Of a DNA stretch of 64,000 bases, positions 25,009-33,272 are shown in pieces. The position numbers were made by a program, and so were the translations under genes. Each line of letters opens with the position of its first letter. Within the stretch, counting starts at the first letter, position 1. The DNA comes from Mogibacterium sp. (GTDB lineage Bacteria > Bacillota > Clostridia > Peptostreptococcales > Anaerovoracaceae), in contig JAFWHB010000014.1 of assembly GCA_017512145.1 (NCBI GenBank), positions 124,001 to 188,000 of the forward strand, written 5' to 3'. Under the pieces are notes generated by a model that worked only from the letters and a program-made list of their open reading frames with translations, did not search any database and was not told where the DNA came from.

Positions 25009-25737
25009 GAATTCTTTCTTCTCCTTGCCGAAGTGCAGTTCTTTGAGTCCTTCTACTTCGTCGCAGATTTCCTTGAGGCTGCAGCTGTGGCAGTCGGTTG
25101 CCATTCCTTCGAGGATCTTGGAGAGTGTCTTGGTGATATCTCTGATCTTCTTGGCATCCTTCTTCATCTCTGCGTAGTCAGCATCGTCGGTTGTTACGAA
25201 GATGACTCTTACTGCAAGGATGTTAGGATTCTCTTTGTACTTCTTGATGTAGGAGTTGCCTACCTGCTCGAAGGAGATGCCTTTCTTGACGGCTTCTTTG
25301 GATACTCTTACCTGTTCACGGAAGCTGTCTGAAGATGATCTGATCATGTAGCCCTTAGGATATACGTGATACTTGACAAAATCGATATCCTGGATCGCTC
25401 TGAACAGCGGCTCGGTGTCCTCTTCGCCCTCGCCATTGAGGCTGTCTACTTTGACAAGTACTATTCTAGCGAAAGGAACGCTGCCATTGATTTCAGTGAG
25501 GTCCTTGCCGTATACACAGATCTCGTCCTCTGTTACATAGTCACCGGAAGAAATTGCTGCGTAGTTGACTGCTGGTTTGTTGTCTCCGCCGAGCTCGTAT
25601 GCAGATTCCTTCATCATGATGAGCTGGTTGCCGCCGACATCTTCCCATGTCTTTGATGGGTTGTATGCGTACTTCTTCGGAGTGCTTGAGCCAAGCAGAC
25701 CGTTCACCTTCTCGATTATAGGATTATATAGTTCCAT
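25000..25737 (-). CDS. Standalone acetyl-CoA synthase/CdhC-like domain protein
   Basis: 245 residues. Residues about 60-170 resemble an internal domain of acetyl-CoA synthase/CdhC: DYVTEDEICVYGKDLTEI, then VRVSKEAVKKGISFEQVG, matching the order and spacing I recall for the bacterial enzyme. The catalytic A-cluster domain with its Cys-Gly-Cys nickel ligands is absent. Instead the C-terminus has Cys216, Cys219 and Cys225 (CHSCSLKEIC), a possible metal site. It follows the activator and a membrane microprotein. It might dock the activator or carry metal to the dehydratase-like subunits; this is inference. It cannot act as an acetyl-CoA synthase alone. Confidence 0.7.
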   Translation of the reverse strand: MELYNPIIEKVNGLLGSSTPKKYAYNPSKTWEDVGGNQLIMMKESAYELGGDNKPAVNYAAISSGDYVTEDEICVYGKDLTEINGSVPFARIVLVKVDSLNGEGEEDTEPLFRAIQDIDFVKYHVYPKGYMIRSSSDSFREQVRVSKEAVKKGISFEQVGNSYIKKYKENPNILAVRVIFVTTDDADYAEMKKDAKKIRDITKTLSKILEGMATDCHSCSLKEICDEVEGLKELHFGKEKKEFKG

Positions 25738-25837
25738 ACCTGTCTCCCTCTGTTTTCTACTTTATATATATAATGCTGCGGATCGCAGCTTGCTTTCATT
25801 CTTAATGTATCCCAATCAGTCTTCTTACAAAATTGCC

Positions 25838-25870
25838 GGCGCAAGGCATCAAGCTGTGATGCCCTGCGCC
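25838..25870 (-). terminator. Hairpin between microprotein 1 and the ACS-like gene
   Basis: GGCGCA and GGCATC pair with GATGCC and TGCGCC (25838-25870) with one mismatch; GGCAATTTTG follows on the minus strand. It is a possible partial terminator. Confidence 0.6.
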
Positions 25871-25890
25871 TGTTTGGTTGTTCAATATTA

Positions 25891-26073
25891 TTAGAACTTG
25901 ATATCTACTGGTTTACGGTCAAAGATCTCATTTACTCTTGCATAAGACCATGCGAGCAGTTTCTGGTCAAGGTTGAGGAAGTAGACCGTAAAGAGTGCGC
26001 CTGTAGCGATGCAGCCAACCTTAATAGTTGTGCCGACAAACTTTACTACAGGATTTGTATGCTTCTTTGCCAT
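25891..26073 (-). CDS. Single-pass membrane microprotein 1 of the dehydratase island
   Basis: 60 residues: a lysine-rich start, one membrane helix at about residues 11-30, and a short charged tail. The helix exit ALFTVYFLNLDQKLL corresponds to GLFCVFYFDLDGKLL in microprotein 2 at 33051-33257, so the two are paralogues. AAAGGAG precedes the ATG. The gene is 37 bases after the activator stop. The family is not one I recognise. Its placement next to dehydratase components suggests membrane tethering of the complex. Confidence 0.7.
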   Translation of the reverse strand: MAKKHTNPVVKFVGTTIKVGCIATGALFTVYFLNLDQKLLAWSYARVNEIFDRKPVDIKF

Positions 26074-26110
26074 AGTTAGCTCCTTTCAGGGAAGGTTACT
26101 TATCGCTAGA

Positions 26111-26902
26111 TTACTTAGCCTGGCCCTTCTGACGTGCGAACTCAGCAGCTCCGAGAGCTCCCATCAGCTGTGGGTCTGTCTTGAGGTTGATAACCTTGAG
26201 CTTGAGTACGTGCTCGATAGCATCCTTAAGACCGTCGTTCTTAGCGCATCCACCTGTAAGTGTGATGGAGTCTGTAGCACCAGCCTTCTTAGCCATTACG
26301 AAGCATCTCTTAGCTACAGCCATCTGGATTCCTGCAGCGATCTCATCCATTGGCTTGTTCTCACCAACGAGTGTGATTACTTCGGACTCAGCGAATACTG
26401 TGCACTGAGCTGTGATAGGAATTACGTTCTTAGCAGTGAGTGACAGCTTGGAGAACTCAGGAAGTGACATTTCGAAAGATCTAGCCATTGCTTCATAGAA
26501 TCTTCCTGTACCAGCAGCACACTTGTCGTTCATAGCGAAGTTCTTGACTGTTCCGTCTGTATCAACTGCAATACCCTTAACGTCCTGTCCGCCGATATCG
26601 ATGATAGCCTTAACTGTTGGGTCTGTTACGTGTACGCCCATAGCGTGGCAAGAAATCTCGGAGATGTTCTCGTCAGCGAAAGGAACCTTGTTACGTCCAT
26701 AACCAGTACCGATGAGGTAAGCGAGTTCCTTTGAGGACTTGAGGCCAACCTTGCCAAGAACTTCGTCCATAGCCAGCTTAGCTGACTGCTCGGAGTTGAT
26801 CTTGCTCTTGATAGTGGTATCTGCTACCATCTTTCCATTCTCATCAAGGATAACTGCCTTAGTATAAGTTGAACCTACATCACAGCCGCCATAATATTTC
26901 AT
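26111..26902 (-). CDS. 2-hydroxyacyl-CoA dehydratase activator (HgdC/BadF-type ATPase)
   Basis: 263 residues, ASKHA-fold ATPase. GCDVGSTYTKAVILD and IIDIGGQDVKGI are the two phosphate loops; Cys128 (NDKCAAGTG) and Cys167 (TAQCTVFAESE) are the ligands for the [4Fe-4S] cluster shared across the homodimer, at the positions known for HgdC. In this family the activator uses ATP to inject a low-potential electron into its partner. Only one activator is seen for three partner pairs, so it probably serves all. It has its own near-consensus promoter at 26953-26981, preceded by the box at 26990-27001. Confidence 0.95.
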   Translation of the reverse strand: MKYYGGCDVGSTYTKAVILDENGKMVADTTIKSKINSEQSAKLAMDEVLGKVGLKSSKELAYLIGTGYGRNKVPFADENISEISCHAMGVHVTDPTVKAIIDIGGQDVKGIAVDTDGTVKNFAMNDKCAAGTGRFYEAMARSFEMSLPEFSKLSLTAKNVIPITAQCTVFAESEVITLVGENKPMDEIAAGIQMAVAKRCFVMAKKAGATDSITLTGGCAKNDGLKDAIEHVLKLKVINLKTDPQLMGALGAAEFARQKGQAK

Positions 26903-26952
26903 TTCTATATACTCTCCTTCTTTATAAATACTTAAAGTACTATGCTGCCCAC

Positions 26953-27001
26953 ATTATATTCACAACAGTGGACAATGTAAACTATTTTTTAACAAGTGGT
27001 A
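26953..27001 (-). promoter_or_regulatory. Activator-gene promoter with upstream box
   Basis: -35 TTTACA (26981-26976), 17 bases, -10 TATAAT (26958-26953). Eight bases further upstream is TACCACTTGTTA (27001-26990), identical over 12 bases to a box upstream of dehydratase pair 3. A GGAGAC/GTCTCC hairpin lies at 27011-27025. Confidence 0.8.
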
Positions 27002-27031
27002 AATCTCGCAGGAGACATTGTCTCCGAAGCT

Positions 27032-27105
27032 CTATCGGAGGAGCCCAGCCTCCGGAGATCAAGGTTTCCGTCCTTACGGCAACGCCGTATGATCCGAAGG
27101 AACTT
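27032..27105 (-). repeat. 74-base structured intercistronic repeat, copy 1
   Basis: First unit of a direct tandem pair with a 74-base period, between the pair-1 large subunit and the activator. It contains CGGAGG/CCTCCG and ACGGC/GCCGT stems. A third copy is at 32977-33050. Confidence 0.85.
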
Positions 27106-27179
27106 CTATCGGAGGAGCCTAGCCTCCGTAGATCAAGGTTTCCGTCCTTACGGCAACGCCGTTTTATCCGAAGGAAACC
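27106..27179 (-). repeat. 74-base structured intercistronic repeat, copy 2
   Basis: Second unit of the tandem pair. It abuts the stop codon of the pair-1 large subunit: TAA is followed at once by GGTTTCC on the minus strand. GGTTTCC/GGAAACC encloses ACGGC/GCCGT, and CGGAGG/CCTCCG follows. Confidence 0.88.
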
Positions 27180-29045
27180 TTACATGCCCAGTTCGTCGTC
27201 GAAGTCTACGAGTGTTGGGTCAACTGGCTCTGCATGCATTACAGTTCTCATGTATTCGTTGACCTTGTCTCTCATAGTCTTTCTGGAAACGGTTCTTGGG
27301 TCCATCAGGTCGTGCTCGATCCAGATCATGTGAGCATTTCTGTCTCTGCATGTATCGTCGAGTACACCCTGGAGTGTAGCCATGTTCTTGCATGCTACGT
27401 TCTGGTACATGATGATGATCTCAGCTCTCCAGTCTTCGACCTGTCTCCACATTTCATCGACTACGTTACGATATCCACCGTTGGTGTGTCTTCTCATTAC
27501 CATACGCTCGTACAGTCTTGCGAGGTCCATGAGTGCCTCTTCCTTGTCCTCTGTCTCGAGAACCTTGGTGAAGTTCAGGGATTCCATCTCTACCAGGATG
27601 TCGATACCCCAGCAGTTAGCAAGCCAGTTACTGAAGTTAGCATAGTAGTGAGCCGGGCATGACCATACGATACCTCTGTATCTCATCTTGTTGCGCCATG
27701 CCTGTTCGCGCTTTTCGTAAGCCTTCATCATGATGTCGTTGACCTTCTCGAATGTCTTGATTACACGAGGGTCAGCTCCGCCATCCATCTCGTAGTTCCA
27801 CTTACGGAAGAGCTCGTATGAAGGTCCGATGATCTGCGGATAGTCAGTCTTGTTAACTTCCCACTTTTGCAGCTCATAAGCAGTCTCTTCGTTGAATCTC
27901 TTCATCTGCTTGAAGTAAGCATCCCAGCTCCACTTTGCACCTGTAACGTCCTCAACGAACTTGATGCAGCCCTTAATGTCGTCAACAGCGTAACGTGTGG
28001 TCTCTTCGTCCTCGTATCTTACAGGGAATGTCAGGTGATAAACCGGCAGATCCGGGAATCTTCTTGACATGTATGAAGAAGCCATTGTTGATCCATCGCA
28101 AGGCATTGAGCTTGAGATGAAGCATGAACCCATATGTGGAAGAGCGTCGATTACGAGAGCTCCGCACTCAGATGATGGTACCGGGCAAGTATCAGCAGGA
28201 AGACCAAAGCTCTCTACTGCGTCGATGTATGGTACGCATGTGAGCTGGTCGATCTCGGATACCAGGAATACCGGCATCAGCTGGTAAGGGATACCGAGGA
28301 GGTCAGGGAATCCTGCCATGATCTGTCCCATTGTCATCTCGTCGAAGAGAACGACTTTCTTGTTCAGCTGTGATGAGTTACCATTCTTCTTATCTCCCTT
28401 AGCGAGGAAGACGAGGTTCTCAGCTACATAACGGAAGATGTCGTATGTCATCAGGTGTGACATCTTCAGTGCGCTGCCCTTCTGGCCGGATGTGTTCTTG
28501 TCCATGAAGCCTACGCAGCAGAAGTATGAGATCATCCATCTGTAGTAGAATGTTGAGTTAAGTGCAGGGATGAGGTCTCTGCTGAATGTTGTCAGCAGCA
28601 TGAGCCACATCTTGCCCCATCTGTAGAAGTCGTAAGCAGTATCAGCTGCGCCTCTCCACTCTCTTCTTACAGGAACCATGTCGCCCTTACGATAGAGCTT
28701 ACCAAGAGTTCTCTCACCGTAGAGGAATACTTCCTTACGTTCTTCAGGGCTCATCTCGATTCCCTGCTTAACTTCGAGTGCAACTCTTGCTGCATCGTTC
28801 TTGCATCTTCCAACCTGCTTCATGCAGAAGCCCTTGATATCTGCTTCTTTGAACATGTCAACGCAGATCTTGCCGACTTCCTTGAGGTTCTCACCCTGTG
28901 CTTTCCAGTCCATGTTGTCCTTGCAGCGCCAGAATACAGGATTTGGATATTTTGGCTTGCCCTGAGCAGCAGCCTTCTTAGCTTTGATTTCCATCTTCTC
29001 GGCAAGAGCGTTCTTGATGCCCAAAATTTCTGTGCTTAATACCAT
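27180..29045 (-). CDS. Dehydratase-like large subunit, pair 1 (with Cys-bearing N-terminal extension)
   Basis: 621 residues, 2-hydroxyacyl-CoA dehydratase/benzoyl-CoA reductase superfamily. Conserved with the other two large subunits are Cys287 (DTCPVP), Cys316 (PCDGS), Cys463 (WSCPAHYY) and Cys478 (ANCWG), likely cluster ligands or active-site residues. About 85 N-terminal residues are unique to this copy and hold Cys41, Cys61, Cys74 and Cys81, which could bind another cluster. The family removes water from 2-hydroxyacyl-CoA or reduces aryl-CoA using activator-supplied electrons; the substrate is unknown. It overlaps the small subunit by one base (TAATG). Confidence 0.88.
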   Translation of the reverse strand: MVLSTEILGIKNALAEKMEIKAKKAAAQGKPKYPNPVFWRCKDNMDWKAQGENLKEVGKICVDMFKEADIKGFCMKQVGRCKNDAARVALEVKQGIEMSPEERKEVFLYGERTLGKLYRKGDMVPVRREWRGAADTAYDFYRWGKMWLMLLTTFSRDLIPALNSTFYYRWMISYFCCVGFMDKNTSGQKGSALKMSHLMTYDIFRYVAENLVFLAKGDKKNGNSSQLNKKVVLFDEMTMGQIMAGFPDLLGIPYQLMPVFLVSEIDQLTCVPYIDAVESFGLPADTCPVPSSECGALVIDALPHMGSCFISSSMPCDGSTMASSYMSRRFPDLPVYHLTFPVRYEDEETTRYAVDDIKGCIKFVEDVTGAKWSWDAYFKQMKRFNEETAYELQKWEVNKTDYPQIIGPSYELFRKWNYEMDGGADPRVIKTFEKVNDIMMKAYEKREQAWRNKMRYRGIVWSCPAHYYANFSNWLANCWGIDILVEMESLNFTKVLETEDKEEALMDLARLYERMVMRRHTNGGYRNVVDEMWRQVEDWRAEIIIMYQNVACKNMATLQGVLDDTCRDRNAHMIWIEHDLMDPRTVSRKTMRDKVNEYMRTVMHAEPVDPTLVDFDDELGM

Positions 29046-30235
29046 TACTTCTTGCCTCCTTTCTGGATTTTCTTGATCTCCAGGGACTCAACGAATGCCT
29101 GGAATCTTGTTCTGAGCTGTCCGGATCCCTTTGCGTTGTAAAGTCTGTCGATGGACAGTACCGGCCAGCCGTATTCTTCTGCCATAACGTGGCTTACCAG
29201 AGCTCTTTCGAATCCCCAGAAGTCACAGTATTTCATCTGTTCATAGATAATTCCGTCTGCGTGGAACTCCTTAGCGAGTCTGTCAGCAGTATCTCTTCTC
29301 TGCTGAACCTTCTCGTCAGCGATGTAACGAGCGCACTCTGAAGTTCTCATGTAGTGGCGTACGATCTGAGGAAGTGCATCCTCGTCGTCTGTAAGCTCGA
29401 TGACTTCTCTTCCAGGGATGGAGCCAAAGCAGTGCCTGTCGAATACTACTCTTGCGCCTGCATCCTCGATCATCTTAGTGAATTCAGGGTCATCGATTTC
29501 TGAACCTACGATACCAACTCTTGCTCTTGGGAGCTTCTCGTCTGGTTTTCTCTTCTTGAGTTCGGCGAGAGTCTCTTTGAGATAAGGCAGGATCAGGTAC
29601 TTAGGGCAGGTGTATGTAACCAGGTTGAGTACGTGGAATTCATATCCTGTGATTACAGGATTGTCTGCCTTACGCATCTCGCTGATCTCCTGCATGATCT
29701 TGCAGACTTCATTATGTTCTGCAACTGCCTTGCGGATCTGAGCGTCGGAAACATCTACGCCCAGCTTGTCATGCATTACATCAAGAAGTCTTACTTCGAG
29801 TTGTCTCTGCATGTGGTTGAAAGAGAAGTCCTCAGTCTTGTAAGGTACATCCAGGTGTGTAACGAAGAAGTTCTCCTTGGTGTTACATTTGAGGATGCCA
29901 AAGTGCTCATAGAATCTGTTCATCATTGAGCATGCATCTACACCTGCAAGACCGTCCAGGAACTGGAATCCACCTTCGATAGCTCTCTCCAGAAGAGCTC
30001 TTGCGTACTCGCATACATAGTTCGACATGTAATATGTTGAAATATCGATCGAACCTGTTCTTGGAGCACGAAGTCTTACTGATACACAGTTGTCAACGTT
30101 CAGGAGTACTTCAGGAATGTGATAGCAGGTATAACCCATGATGAGCTTGCCATCCTTCTTAGCCTGTTCAACCAGCTCGTTGTCAGCGTTATCAAGAAGG
30201 CTCTCGAAGTAAATCAAATGCTTCAAGTCTTTCAA
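29045..30235 (-). CDS. Dehydratase-like small subunit, pair 1
   Basis: 396 residues, HgdB/FldC-like. Three cysteines conserved in all three small subunits, Cys37 (GYTCYHIPE), Cys102 (DACSMMNRF) and Cys337 (KYCDFWGFERAL), fit the three-Cys ligation of the [4Fe-4S] cluster in this family. The C-terminal SGQLRTRFQAFVES motif is shared by all copies. It is downstream of the cooC-type gene by 26 bases and overlaps the large subunit, so a 1:1 complex is expected. Confidence 0.9.
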   Translation of the reverse strand: MKDLKHLIYFESLLDNADNELVEQAKKDGKLIMGYTCYHIPEVLLNVDNCVSVRLRAPRTGSIDISTYYMSNYVCEYARALLERAIEGGFQFLDGLAGVDACSMMNRFYEHFGILKCNTKENFFVTHLDVPYKTEDFSFNHMQRQLEVRLLDVMHDKLGVDVSDAQIRKAVAEHNEVCKIMQEISEMRKADNPVITGYEFHVLNLVTYTCPKYLILPYLKETLAELKKRKPDEKLPRARVGIVGSEIDDPEFTKMIEDAGARVVFDRHCFGSIPGREVIELTDDEDALPQIVRHYMRTSECARYIADEKVQQRRDTADRLAKEFHADGIIYEQMKYCDFWGFERALVSHVMAEEYGWPVLSIDRLYNAKGSGQLRTRFQAFVESLEIKKIQKGGKK

Positions 30236-30261
30236 TGTAAGCTACCTCCCTCTTATATAAC

Positions 30262-31023
30262 CTATATAAGTTCCATTTTTCTGAGAGCTTCGCGTGTGCC
30301 CTTCATTACCGGGGAATCCTCCGGAAGGTCGAATACGCTTACTCCCATGATATCGTTGTCGGCATGAGTCTTATCCTCTGGTATGTATGCCAGTATCTCT
30401 GCCGATTCAACCTTGATGAATGGTATGGATTCTTTTTTGACTCTGTTGACGATGACTCCGCACTTGTCGTACATTACCAGCTCGTCAGCAACCGTCTTGA
30501 TAGTATCCACTACCTTGCAGCCCTTGCGGCTTGGGTCTGTGATCAGGAAGAGGTGTGTTACCTTCTCCATTACACGGCGGTTGATCTGCTCGATTCCCGC
30601 CTCGCCGTCAATGACTACATAGTCGAAGTCGTTAGCCAGAAGGCTGATGACTTCCTTAAGATATGCATTGACCTTGCAGTAGCATCCGGCAGCCTCAGGT
30701 CTTCCGATGGCGAGGAAACTGAACTTTGACTCCTCTACCATTGTGTCGAAGATCCTGTATCTTGCCTCGTTCAGCATCTCGATGGCTTCCTTAGGATGTC
30801 CGTCCTCTACACTGTTGACGATCTTCTTGCGGATTCCGTCGAGTGTATCGGTCGGCTCAACGCCGAGTGCAGTTGTGAGACCTATTGCAGGGTCTGCATC
30901 TATAGCGAGTATTCTCGCGTCAGGATATTCTTCGGTAAGAATTCTTACCATTGCAGATGAAATTGAAGTTTTTCCAACGCCGCCCTTGCCGGCTACAGTC
31001 AGAATCTTAGTACTATCTCCCAT
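30262..31023 (-). CDS. cooC: CooC-type nickel-insertion ATPase
   Basis: 253 residues, MinD/SIMIBI fold. Walker A is GKGGVGKTSIS (residues 12-22), the DGEAGIEQ switch is at 139-146, and the CooC hallmark Cys114-Tyr-Cys116 lies in EAAGCYCKVNAYL. CooC/AcsF proteins load nickel into CO dehydrogenase or acetyl-CoA synthase using ATP. No CODH catalytic subunit is present, so the client is probably a protein of this island. It is nine bases after htpG and 26 before the pair-1 subunits. Confidence 0.92.
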   Translation of the reverse strand: MGDSTKILTVAGKGGVGKTSISSAMVRILTEEYPDARILAIDADPAIGLTTALGVEPTDTLDGIRKKIVNSVEDGHPKEAIEMLNEARYRIFDTMVEESKFSFLAIGRPEAAGCYCKVNAYLKEVISLLANDFDYVVIDGEAGIEQINRRVMEKVTHLFLITDPSRKGCKVVDTIKTVADELVMYDKCGVIVNRVKKESIPFIKVESAEILAYIPEDKTHADNDIMGVSVFDLPEDSPVMKGTREALRKMELI

Positions 31024-31032
31024 AACTATCTC

Positions 31033-32949
31033 CTAAAAGAATGAACAAACTATGTCTGTATATCCGGATGGATCCTCGATCGGAAGTCCTGCGATCAGAA
31101 GCGCCTGATTGAGCAGCACTTCGCACATCTTCTTAGCCCTCTCCGGGTCATCCTGTCTGGCTCTGTCCAGTGCAAGGAACGCCTTGTGGTCAACATTGAG
31201 CTCAAGTATTCTCTTGGCCTTCATTCCAAGTTCCGGATTGACTGCGGTGAAGTACTTCTCCATCTCGAAGGTAATGCCTTCGCCGCTCGAGATGACGACT
31301 GGATGGGACTTGAGCTTGGTTGTCGCTTTGACCACATCCACCTTGTCTCCGAGGGTCTCCTTGACAAAGTCAAAGGTGTCCTTGAAGGTCTCTGTCATCT
31401 TCTCGTCTGTCTTGCCGTCTCCGAGATCGAAGTCTCCGTCGATGACCGACATGAACTTCTTCTCTTTGTACTTGCCGAACATGTCAGGGATGAATTCATC
31501 CGTGCTGTCGGTGAAGTACAGGATCTCGATGCCCTTATCCTTGAGGATCTCTGTCTGAGGCATCTTGTCTACTGCATCGATGCTGTCACCGGAAGCGTAG
31601 TAGATGTACTCCTGATCCTCTTTCATTCTGTCGACATACTCAGCAAGTGTTACGAACTTGTTCTCTGTTGATGAGTAGAACATCAGGAAATCCTGAAGCT
31701 CGTTCTTGTACTTGCCGTAATCGTCGAGTGCGCAGAGCTTGAGCTGTCTGCCAAAGCTCTTGTAGAACTTCTCGTACTTCTCTCTGTCCTTGTCGCGAAG
31801 CTCCTCAAGCTTGCTGTGGATCTTCTTCTCAAGGTTCTTGGAGATGAGTTTGACCTGTCTGTCGTGCTGAAGCAGCTCTCTTGAGATGTTCAGTGACAGA
31901 TCCGGTGTATCGACGACACCTCTGACAAAGTTGAAATACTCAGGCAGGAGCTCTTTGCATTTGTCCATGATCAGTACGCCTGAGCTGTACAGCTGCAGTC
32001 CGCCGGAGAATTCGTCTGAATAATACTTGTTAGGTATCAGCTCCGGAATGAACATGAGTGCATCGTAGCTTACCATTCCCTCTACAGAGACGGTGATGGT
32101 CTCAAGAGGAGGTGTATCGTCCTGGAAATTCGACTTGTAGAATTCCTCGTACTCTTCCTTGGTTACGTCTGCGCGCTTTCTCTGCCACAGAGGTACCATC
32201 GAGTTGAAGACTTCGTATTCGTAAACTTCGTAGAATTCAGGATTCTTAGGATCTGAGCCTTCCTTGATCTCAGGGTGCGGCATCAGCATCTTGATCGGGA
32301 AGCGGATGTAGTCAGAGTACTTCTTGACGAGTTTGTATATTGGGTACTCTCGCATATACTGGCTGTACTCATCCTGCTCTTCGCCGTCTTCTCTGATATG
32401 CATGATGACGTCAGTTCCCTGGCCGTCACGCTCTGCCTCTTCGATCGTATATCCGCCGGCTCCCTCGGATACCCATCTGTAAGCCTGATCTTCGCCGTAC
32501 TTCTTAGTCACGACTTCGACCTTGTCGGCTACCATGAATGCGGAGTAGAAACCTACACCGAACTGTCCGATTATGTCTACCTGATCGGCAAAGTTGCCGG
32601 AAGCTGTGCCCTGTCTTTCTTTGTCAGCCTGCTCGATCTCTTCTGAGAACTTCTTGCTTCCGGAGAAAGCGATTGTTCCGAGGTTCTGTTCGAGCTCTTC
32701 TGCGTTCATGCCGATCCCGTTGTCGCTGACAGTCAGTGTGCGGTTCTCTTTGTCAAGAGTGAGAATGATCTCAAAGTCCTTGCGGCTCATTCCGACAGAT
32801 TTGTCGGTGAGCGCAAGGTAGCACATCTTGTCGATAGCATCGGACGCATTGGAGATGATCTCCCTGAGGAAGATTTCCTTGTGCGTGTATATCGAGTTGA
32901 TCATCATGTCCAGCAGACGCTGGGATTCGGCCTTAAACTTCTTCTTCAT
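31033..32949 (-). CDS. htpG: Hsp90-family chaperone HtpG
   Basis: 638 residues with the full Hsp90 layout: GHKL ATPase domain (EIISNASDAIDK, DNGIGM, GQFGVGFYSAFMV), middle domain, and C-terminal dimer domain. It is inside the dehydratase operon, between microprotein 2 (with a repeat) and the CooC-type ATPase. HtpG is usually monocistronic, so this position suggests it helps fold or assemble the large Fe-S subunits. That is inferred from gene order only. Confidence 0.96.
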   Translation of the reverse strand: MKKKFKAESQRLLDMMINSIYTHKEIFLREIISNASDAIDKMCYLALTDKSVGMSRKDFEIILTLDKENRTLTVSDNGIGMNAEELEQNLGTIAFSGSKKFSEEIEQADKERQGTASGNFADQVDIIGQFGVGFYSAFMVADKVEVVTKKYGEDQAYRWVSEGAGGYTIEEAERDGQGTDVIMHIREDGEEQDEYSQYMREYPIYKLVKKYSDYIRFPIKMLMPHPEIKEGSDPKNPEFYEVYEYEVFNSMVPLWQRKRADVTKEEYEEFYKSNFQDDTPPLETITVSVEGMVSYDALMFIPELIPNKYYSDEFSGGLQLYSSGVLIMDKCKELLPEYFNFVRGVVDTPDLSLNISRELLQHDRQVKLISKNLEKKIHSKLEELRDKDREKYEKFYKSFGRQLKLCALDDYGKYKNELQDFLMFYSSTENKFVTLAEYVDRMKEDQEYIYYASGDSIDAVDKMPQTEILKDKGIEILYFTDSTDEFIPDMFGKYKEKKFMSVIDGDFDLGDGKTDEKMTETFKDTFDFVKETLGDKVDVVKATTKLKSHPVVISSGEGITFEMEKYFTAVNPELGMKAKRILELNVDHKAFLALDRARQDDPERAKKMCEVLLNQALLIAGLPIEDPSGYTDIVCSFF

Positions 32950-32976
32950 TGCAATAACTTCTTTCTAATAATTATT

Positions 32977-33050
32977 CTATCGGAGGAGCTAAGCCTCCGG
33001 AGATCAAGGTTTCCGACCTTACGGCAACGCCGTATGGTCCTGAGGAAACC
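32977..33050 (-). repeat. 74-base structured intercistronic repeat, copy 3
   Basis: Same element as 27032-27179, 6 kb away, again directly after a TAA stop (that of microprotein 2) and before htpG. Most differences from copies 1 and 2 are single substitutions that keep the CGGAGG/CCTCCG and GGTTTCC/GGAAACC stems. Confidence 0.88.
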
Positions 33051-33257
33051 TTACTTCATGTATTCGTGCTCGATCTGCTCGTATGGTACTGTATGCGGAT
33101 CTCTTCTCTTCATGTTATCAAAGTGATTCTTCATGAATGGCTCAACTACATAGTAGAGCAGCTTGCCGTCGAGATCGAAGTAGAATACGCAGAACAGGCC
33201 AGCATATGCAAGACCAGCAATGCCGAGCGTTTTCTTGACTATTTTCATTGCCTTCAT
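33051..33257 (-). CDS. Single-pass membrane microprotein 2 of the dehydratase island
   Basis: 68 residues: KIVKK start, one hydrophobic helix at about 10-26, the LFCVFYFDLDGKLL exit shared with microprotein 1, then a longer charged tail ending EQIEHEYMK. AGGAG precedes the ATG. It follows the pair-2 large subunit by 15 bases. No known family is recognised; paralogy with microprotein 1 and operon position support a role in localising the complex. Confidence 0.7.
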   Translation of the reverse strand: MKAMKIVKKTLGIAGLAYAGLFCVFYFDLDGKLLYYVVEPFMKNHFDNMKRRDPHTVPYEQIEHEYMK

Positions 33258-33272
33258 TACCGGCTCTCCTTT

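Noticed and set aside
27032..27179. CRISPR-like tandem repeat
   Set aside because: Only two contiguous 74-base units without spacers, and a distant third copy; no cas genes.
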